A stretch of DNA of 7,488 nucleotides, taken from assembly GCA_023386255.1 (NCBI GenBank), contig JAEWKB010000253.1, positions 1-7,488 on the forward strand, given 5' to 3'. A model generated the notes under the pieces. That model was not told the origin of the DNA and made no database searches. It saw only the letters and a list, made by a program, of their open reading frames with translations. The translations under genes were made by a program, and so were the position numbers. Source of the DNA: Bacteroidota bacterium (lineage in GTDB: Bacteria > Bacteroidota > Bacteroidia > Flavobacteriales > Flavobacteriaceae). This document shows positions 4,875-7,488 of this stretch, piece after piece (position 1 is the stretch's first letter; each line of letters begins with the position of its first letter).

Positions 4875-5108
4875 ATGGAAAAAATTACCTATGACGCAAT
4901 GAGGAACTACATCCTTGAGAATGAATTGACTGACAGCGTGGCTATTACACTGCATCCTGACAGTTTCGATGACCTGGTAATGGATTACCTTGATTTTAAC
5001 GGCAACCAGATTGAGCGCCCGTTCGAGATTCTTGGTATTGAAATCGTTCAGGACACTACCGGTAATGTTGCCAAAAACAGCATCAACCTTCTTGATACAG
5101 TAGAATAA
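4875..5108 (+). CDS. Small acidic cytoplasmic protein, unknown function
   Basis: This encodes 77 residues with no signal peptide or membrane helix and a clearly acidic composition (many Asp and Glu). The N-terminal 'MEKITYDAMRNYILENEL' suggests a helix, followed by 'SVAITLHPDSFDDLVMDYLD' (21-40) and a strand-like 'FEILGIEIVQD' (50-60). I recall similar short unnamed proteins in flavobacterial genomes but have no function for them. The frame ends 36 bp before a strong terminator shared with the convergent hisS gene, which supports a real, single-gene transcript. The opposite-strand frame over the same bases is an unlikely shadow. Confidence 0.75.
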   Translation: MEKITYDAMRNYILENELTDSVAITLHPDSFDDLVMDYLDFNGNQIERPFEILGIEIVQDTTGNVAKNSINLLDTVE

Positions 5109-5144
5109 CTGCTGTAGCAAACCAATCACTTACACAACAAAATT

Positions 5145-5170
5145 AATCCCGCTATCAGCGGGATTTTTTT
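5145..5170 (+). terminator. Intrinsic terminator between 4875-5108 and hisS
   Basis: AATCCCGC (5145-5152) and GCGGGATT (5158-5165) form a perfect stem around TATCA, followed by a T-run through 5170. It terminates the plus-strand gene. On the minus strand it follows the hisS stop (5169-5171) at once and is preceded by an A-run, with AATTTTG after the stem, so weak bidirectional use is likely. Confidence 0.87.
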
Positions 5171-6539
5171 ATTGTATCTTATCTATCAGCTCTTCAAGCG
5201 TTACTGCCTGCTGTTCGCCGCTTGCAAGATTTTTAAGGGTAAAGCGGCCGCTGTTCATTTCCTCATCGCCTGCCAGTACGGCAAAGGGTATTCCACGCTT
5301 ATCGGCATGCTGAAACTGTTTACTTATCTTAGCCGCATCAGGGTATAGCTCAGATTTAATGCCCTGCTCACGTAATTGCTTTATCGCCCTCATGGCGTAT
5401 AGGGACTCTTTATTTCCAAAGTTTAGGAACAATACTTTAGTAGCTTCAGTAACGGTGTCAGGGAAAAGGTTTAGTTCTTCCAACACCAGGTAAATCCTGT
5501 CGAGCCCGAATGATATACCTACACCACTCATGTTTTTCAGCCCGAAAATGCCCGTAAGGTCATCATACCTGCCGCCCCCGCCTATAGAGCCCATAGCCAC
5601 TTCTTTTGGCGCGGTAACTTCCAGTATGGCGCCGGTATAGTAGTTAAGCCCGCGTGCCAGGGTAACATCAAGGTCCAGTATAGATTTGCCAAGGCCTATT
5701 TCTGCAACATTATCACTTATAAAACGAAGCTCCTCTACCCCCTTCATCCCTTCTTCCGATGTTGAAAGCAGGTCGCTCAACTTCGCCAGCTTTTCATTTA
5801 TGCTGCCCTCAAAGCTAAAAAGCGGCTGTACTTTTTCAATGGCTTCAGCAGTAATACCTTTTTCCAGCATTTCCTTTTTTACGCCGTCTTCGCCTATCTT
5901 GTCCAGCTTATCAAGGGCTACAGTAAAGTCTATCAGTTTATCTTTTGCGCCAATAACCTCCGCAATGCCCGAAAGTATCTTGCGATTGTTTATTTTTATG
6001 GTAGCACCGTTCAGGCCAAGGCTTGTAAATACATTATCATACAGCTGCACCAGCTCTACCTCCTGCCAAAGAGATGTTGACCCTACCACATCGGCATCGC
6101 ACTGGTAAAACTCACGGAAACGGCCTTTCTGCGGGCGGTCGGCCCTCCATACCGGCTGTATCTGGTAGCGCTTAAACGGAAATTCAATTTCATTTTGATG
6201 CATCACCACATAGCGTGCAAAAGGCACGGTAAGGTCGTAGCGCAGGGCTTTTTCTGAAATGTGTGATGTAAGCTTAACGCTGTCGCGGTTTGCAAGATGT
6301 TCTTCATTGGCCTTTGCAAGGTAATCGCCGCTGTTTAGTATTTTAAATATAAGCCTGTCGCCTTCCTCCCCATATTTGCCCATAAGGGTTTCCGAGTTTT
6401 CAAAAGATGGCGTTTCAATGGGCTGGAAGCCAAAGGTCTCAAAATGATGCTTTATCGCCGATATGATGTATTGACGCTTAGCCACCTCAGCAGGTGAAAA
6501 ATCTCTTGTCCCTTTTGATATTCCCGGTTTTTGTGCCAT
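5169..6539 (-). CDS. hisS: Histidyl-tRNA synthetase
   Basis: This encodes 456 residues and is a full-length class II synthetase that charges tRNA-His with histidine using ATP in the cytoplasm. The class II motifs are visible. Motif 1 is around residues 39-47 (QPIETPSFE). Motif 2 is 125-150, with the '[15 protein letters not shown]' core and Arg132 and Arg140. Motif 3 is '[11 protein letters not shown]' (339-349). The two HisRS-specific signatures are 'ARGLNYYTG' (295-303) and 'GGGGRYDDL' (320-328). The C-terminal anticodon-binding domain runs from about 367 to 456. At 456 residues it is somewhat longer than the E. coli enzyme, mainly in the insertion region near 190-280, and the 'GLNYYTG' form differs from the usual bacterial 'GLDYYNRT'. 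It has its own promoter box and no histidine-related neighbours. Confidence 0.97.
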   Translation of the reverse strand: MAQKPGISKGTRDFSPAEVAKRQYIISAIKHHFETFGFQPIETPSFENSETLMGKYGEEGDRLIFKILNSGDYLAKANEEHLANRDSVKLTSHISEKALRYDLTVPFARYVVMHQNEIEFPFKRYQIQPVWRADRPQKGRFREFYQCDADVVGSTSLWQEVELVQLYDNVFTSLGLNGATIKINNRKILSGIAEVIGAKDKLIDFTVALDKLDKIGEDGVKKEMLEKGITAEAIEKVQPLFSFEGSINEKLAKLSDLLSTSEEGMKGVEELRFISDNVAEIGLGKSILDLDVTLARGLNYYTGAILEVTAPKEVAMGSIGGGGRYDDLTGIFGLKNMSGVGISFGLDRIYLVLEELNLFPDTVTEATKVLFLNFGNKESLYAMRAIKQLREQGIKSELYPDAAKISKQFQHADKRGIPFAVLAGDEEMNSGRFTLKNLASGEQQAVTLEELIDKIQ

Positions 6540-6565
6540 TGTAAATACTTATTTTTAATGAAGTG

Positions 6566-6573
6566 CAAATATA
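6566..6573 (-). promoter_or_regulatory. -7 box of hisS
   Basis: The minus strand reads TATATTTG, a perfect TAnnTTTG, 26 nt upstream of the hisS start codon at 6539. No TTG is found at the -33 position; that region is occupied by a period-7 tandem repeat. Confidence 0.6.
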
Positions 6574-6581
6574 CGGTGGGA

Positions 6582-6610
6582 ATTTCAGATTTCAGATTGA
6601 AGATTTTAGA
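6582..6610. repeat. Degenerate period-7 tandem repeat
   Basis: Four consecutive 7-bp units are ATTTCAG (6582-6588), ATTTCAG (6589-6595), ATTGAAG (6596-6602) and ATTTTAG (6603-6609), ending at the stop codon of the gene at 6611. They fill the -33 region of the hisS promoter. I recall similar AATCTGAAATCT-type tracts in flavobacterial intergenic DNA; origin and role are unknown to me. Confidence 0.7.
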
Positions 6611-7138
6611 TTACCATGAGGTACGGCAGAAAATAATTCTTTCACCAGGGACGAACCCTACCATATAAATTTTATCATCAAACTCTTTTACAAATTGTAC
6701 TGTATATACTTTTGCACTGAGATCACTTTCAACCTCCCGTAGTTCTTTAGTATGTACAGGATAATCACATTGCGCAAAAGCACCACTGTATTTTAAGTGG
6801 TCGGATAATGTTACATATTCTTTTGCTAATAATTGTACAGCAGCTGCCGAGGTATAATCGCCATGAGTATCAGGAAAAGATGCGGACTTGCTGAGTATTT
6901 CTGCATGATCAGGAAAACGCATCCCTGTTACTTCTTCAAAATCTTCTTTAAACAATTTATCAGCGGGATACAATGCATCGTAAACAGCATAGGCAACAAT
7001 AGCTAAGGGTATAAGTGCCAGTATATTTAATAACTTTTTATACTTGCTTCTCTTCGCCCACCGGAAAAAGAAAAAAATCAGCAAGACTGGTATTGAAATC
7101 ATCAATAACATAATCAAGATAAAAAGCAATACATCCAT
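6611..7138 (-). CDS. Membrane-anchored protein, unknown function
   Basis: This encodes 175 residues. Two hydrophobic segments lie at about residues 4-26 and 36-56, joined by a basic loop 'RWAKRSKYKK' (26-35). By the positive-inside rule that loop is cytoplasmic, placing the C-terminal domain (57-175) outside the inner membrane. That domain is soluble, mixed alpha/beta and carries Cys124 and Cys171, which could form a disulfide. 'DFEEVTGMRFPDHAEIL' (66-82) near its start is the most distinctive stretch. I do not recognise a family. It has a good -7 box 16 nt upstream, and no terminator is visible before hisS, so read-through into hisS is possible. Its two flanks carry different short tandem repeats. 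Confidence 0.78.
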   Translation of the reverse strand: MDVLLFILIMLLMISIPVLLIFFFFRWAKRSKYKKLLNILALIPLAIVAYAVYDALYPADKLFKEDFEEVTGMRFPDHAEILSKSASFPDTHGDYTSAAAVQLLAKEYVTLSDHLKYSGAFAQCDYPVHTKELREVESDLSAKVYTVQFVKEFDDKIYMVGFVPGERIIFCRTSW

Positions 7139-7154
7139 ACTCTCCCGTTTTTAG

Positions 7155-7162
7155 CAAAAGTA
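7155..7162 (-). promoter_or_regulatory. -7 box of the 6611-7138 gene
   Basis: The minus strand reads TACTTTTG, a perfect TAnnTTTG, 16 nt before the start codon at 7138. The -33 region falls in the period-8 tandem repeat, and no TTG is seen at the expected spacing. Confidence 0.55.
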
Positions 7163-7166
7163 TTCA

Positions 7167-7201
7167 ACTTTATAACATGATAACTTTATAACTTTAAAAC
7201 T
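7167..7201. repeat. Degenerate period-8 tandem repeat
   Basis: Four 8-bp units are ACTTTATA (7167-7174), ACATGATA (7175-7182), ACTTTATA (7183-7190) and ACTTTAAA (7191-7198), with a partial ACT following. The tract lies between two divergent genes and covers the -33 region of the minus-strand gene. Its unit differs from the period-7 tract at 6582-6610. Confidence 0.7.
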
Positions 7202-7234
7202 ATTCCCGTATTTTAGTGCCATCAAAACTTGATT

Positions 7235-7488
7235 ATGTTCAACCTGTTCAGGGAAAATACAAAAATAGCTTTCGGCTCCATCAGGGGGCAGCTGCTCCGT
7301 ACCATACTTACGGTACTAATAATAGGCATAGGTATCTGGGCGTTGGTTGGTATTTTGGCCGCGGTAACGGTTCTGGAGAGTACCATTACAGGCAGTTTCG
7401 CATCTATGGGAGCCAACACCTTTACCATGAGCCGTTATGATTTTAGCGACCAGCTGAACCAAAATGATAACGAAGCAAAGGTAAACCC
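7235..7488 (+). CDS. ABC transporter permease, MacB/FtsX type (N-terminal part)
   Basis: The frame opens at ATG 7235 and runs off the window with 84 complete codons and no stop. The protein begins 'MFNLFRENTKIAFGSIRGQLLRT', a short amphipathic cytoplasmic lead. A long hydrophobic helix follows at about residues 24-48 ('ILTVLIIGIGIWALVGILAAV'), then an extracytoplasmic stretch starting 'LESTITGSFASMGANTFTMSR'. This is the standard start of MacB-type permeases: one N-terminal helix, then the periplasmic MacB_PCD domain, with 'GSIRGQLLRTILT' equivalent to the common 'slrsnklRtlLTlLGI' pattern. Such permeases pair with an ATPase and often a membrane-fusion protein to export peptides, lipoproteins or drugs. 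The substrate is not evident. It is divergent from the 6611-7138 gene, with a 96-bp gap. Confidence 0.88.
   Translation, partial: MFNLFRENTKIAFGSIRGQLLRTILTVLIIGIGIWALVGILAAVTVLESTITGSFASMGANTFTMSRYDFSDQLNQNDNEAKVN

Noticed and set aside
4857..5129. 90-codon minus-strand frame over the 4875-5108 gene
   Set aside because: The plus-strand frame has a promoter-like box, a terminator and a protein-like acidic composition; the minus frame has none of these.
5686..6108. 140-codon open frame on the plus strand
   Set aside because: It lies entirely antisense to hisS and its Ser/Pro-rich translation mirrors the codon use of the real gene.

Overview
The window looks like an ordinary stretch of chromosome from a member of the Bacteroidota, most likely a flavobacterium (Flavobacteriaceae). 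Several signs agree on this. The DNA is moderately AT-rich. Gene starts lack a clear Shine-Dalgarno sequence. Several genes are preceded by a TAnnTTTG box, the Bacteroidota -7 promoter element. A lipoprotein carries a Cys-Thr-Asp-Asp-Asp start and a poly-Asn linker. Many of the small proteins are of the unnamed kind typical of flavobacterial genomes. This placement is an inference from sequence features, not from a search.

Layout, left to right. A hairpin at 1-24 terminates a gene lying outside the window. A small two-helix membrane protein (42-290, minus) and a small cytoplasmic protein (480-740, plus) follow. Next come two minus-strand hydrolases: a metallo-beta-lactamase-fold enzyme (784-1641) and a Nudix hydrolase (1764-2216). 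The Nudix gene is divergent from a DUF1648 membrane protein (2244-2744, plus), with only 27 bp between the two start codons. Three minus-strand genes follow: a surface-type lipoprotein (2758-3279), a small secreted Cys/His protein (3376-3585) and a two-helix membrane protein (3684-3977). On the plus strand there is then a lipoprotein of unknown function (4134-4748) and a small acidic cytoplasmic protein (4875-5108). The histidyl-tRNA synthetase gene hisS (5169-6539, minus) follows, then a membrane-anchored protein of unknown function (6611-7138, minus). At the right edge is the start of an ABC-transporter permease of the MacB/FtsX type (7235 to the window end, plus).

Most genes appear to be single transcription units with their own promoter boxes. 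Clear intrinsic terminators lie at 1-24, 722-756, 3651-3677 and 5145-5170. I see no pathway cluster, phage, insertion sequence with a transposase, CRISPR array, tRNA or rRNA, and no convincing novel multi-gene system.

The items most worth a second look are small. They are the compact divergent promoter at 2207-2246, whose two -7 boxes each sit exactly 5 nt from a start codon; a 98-bp intergenic element with 11-bp terminal inverted repeats (1655-1752); two different short-period tandem repeats (period 7 and period 8) flanking the 6611-7138 gene; and a 69-residue secreted protein with a conserved-looking Cys/His pattern.
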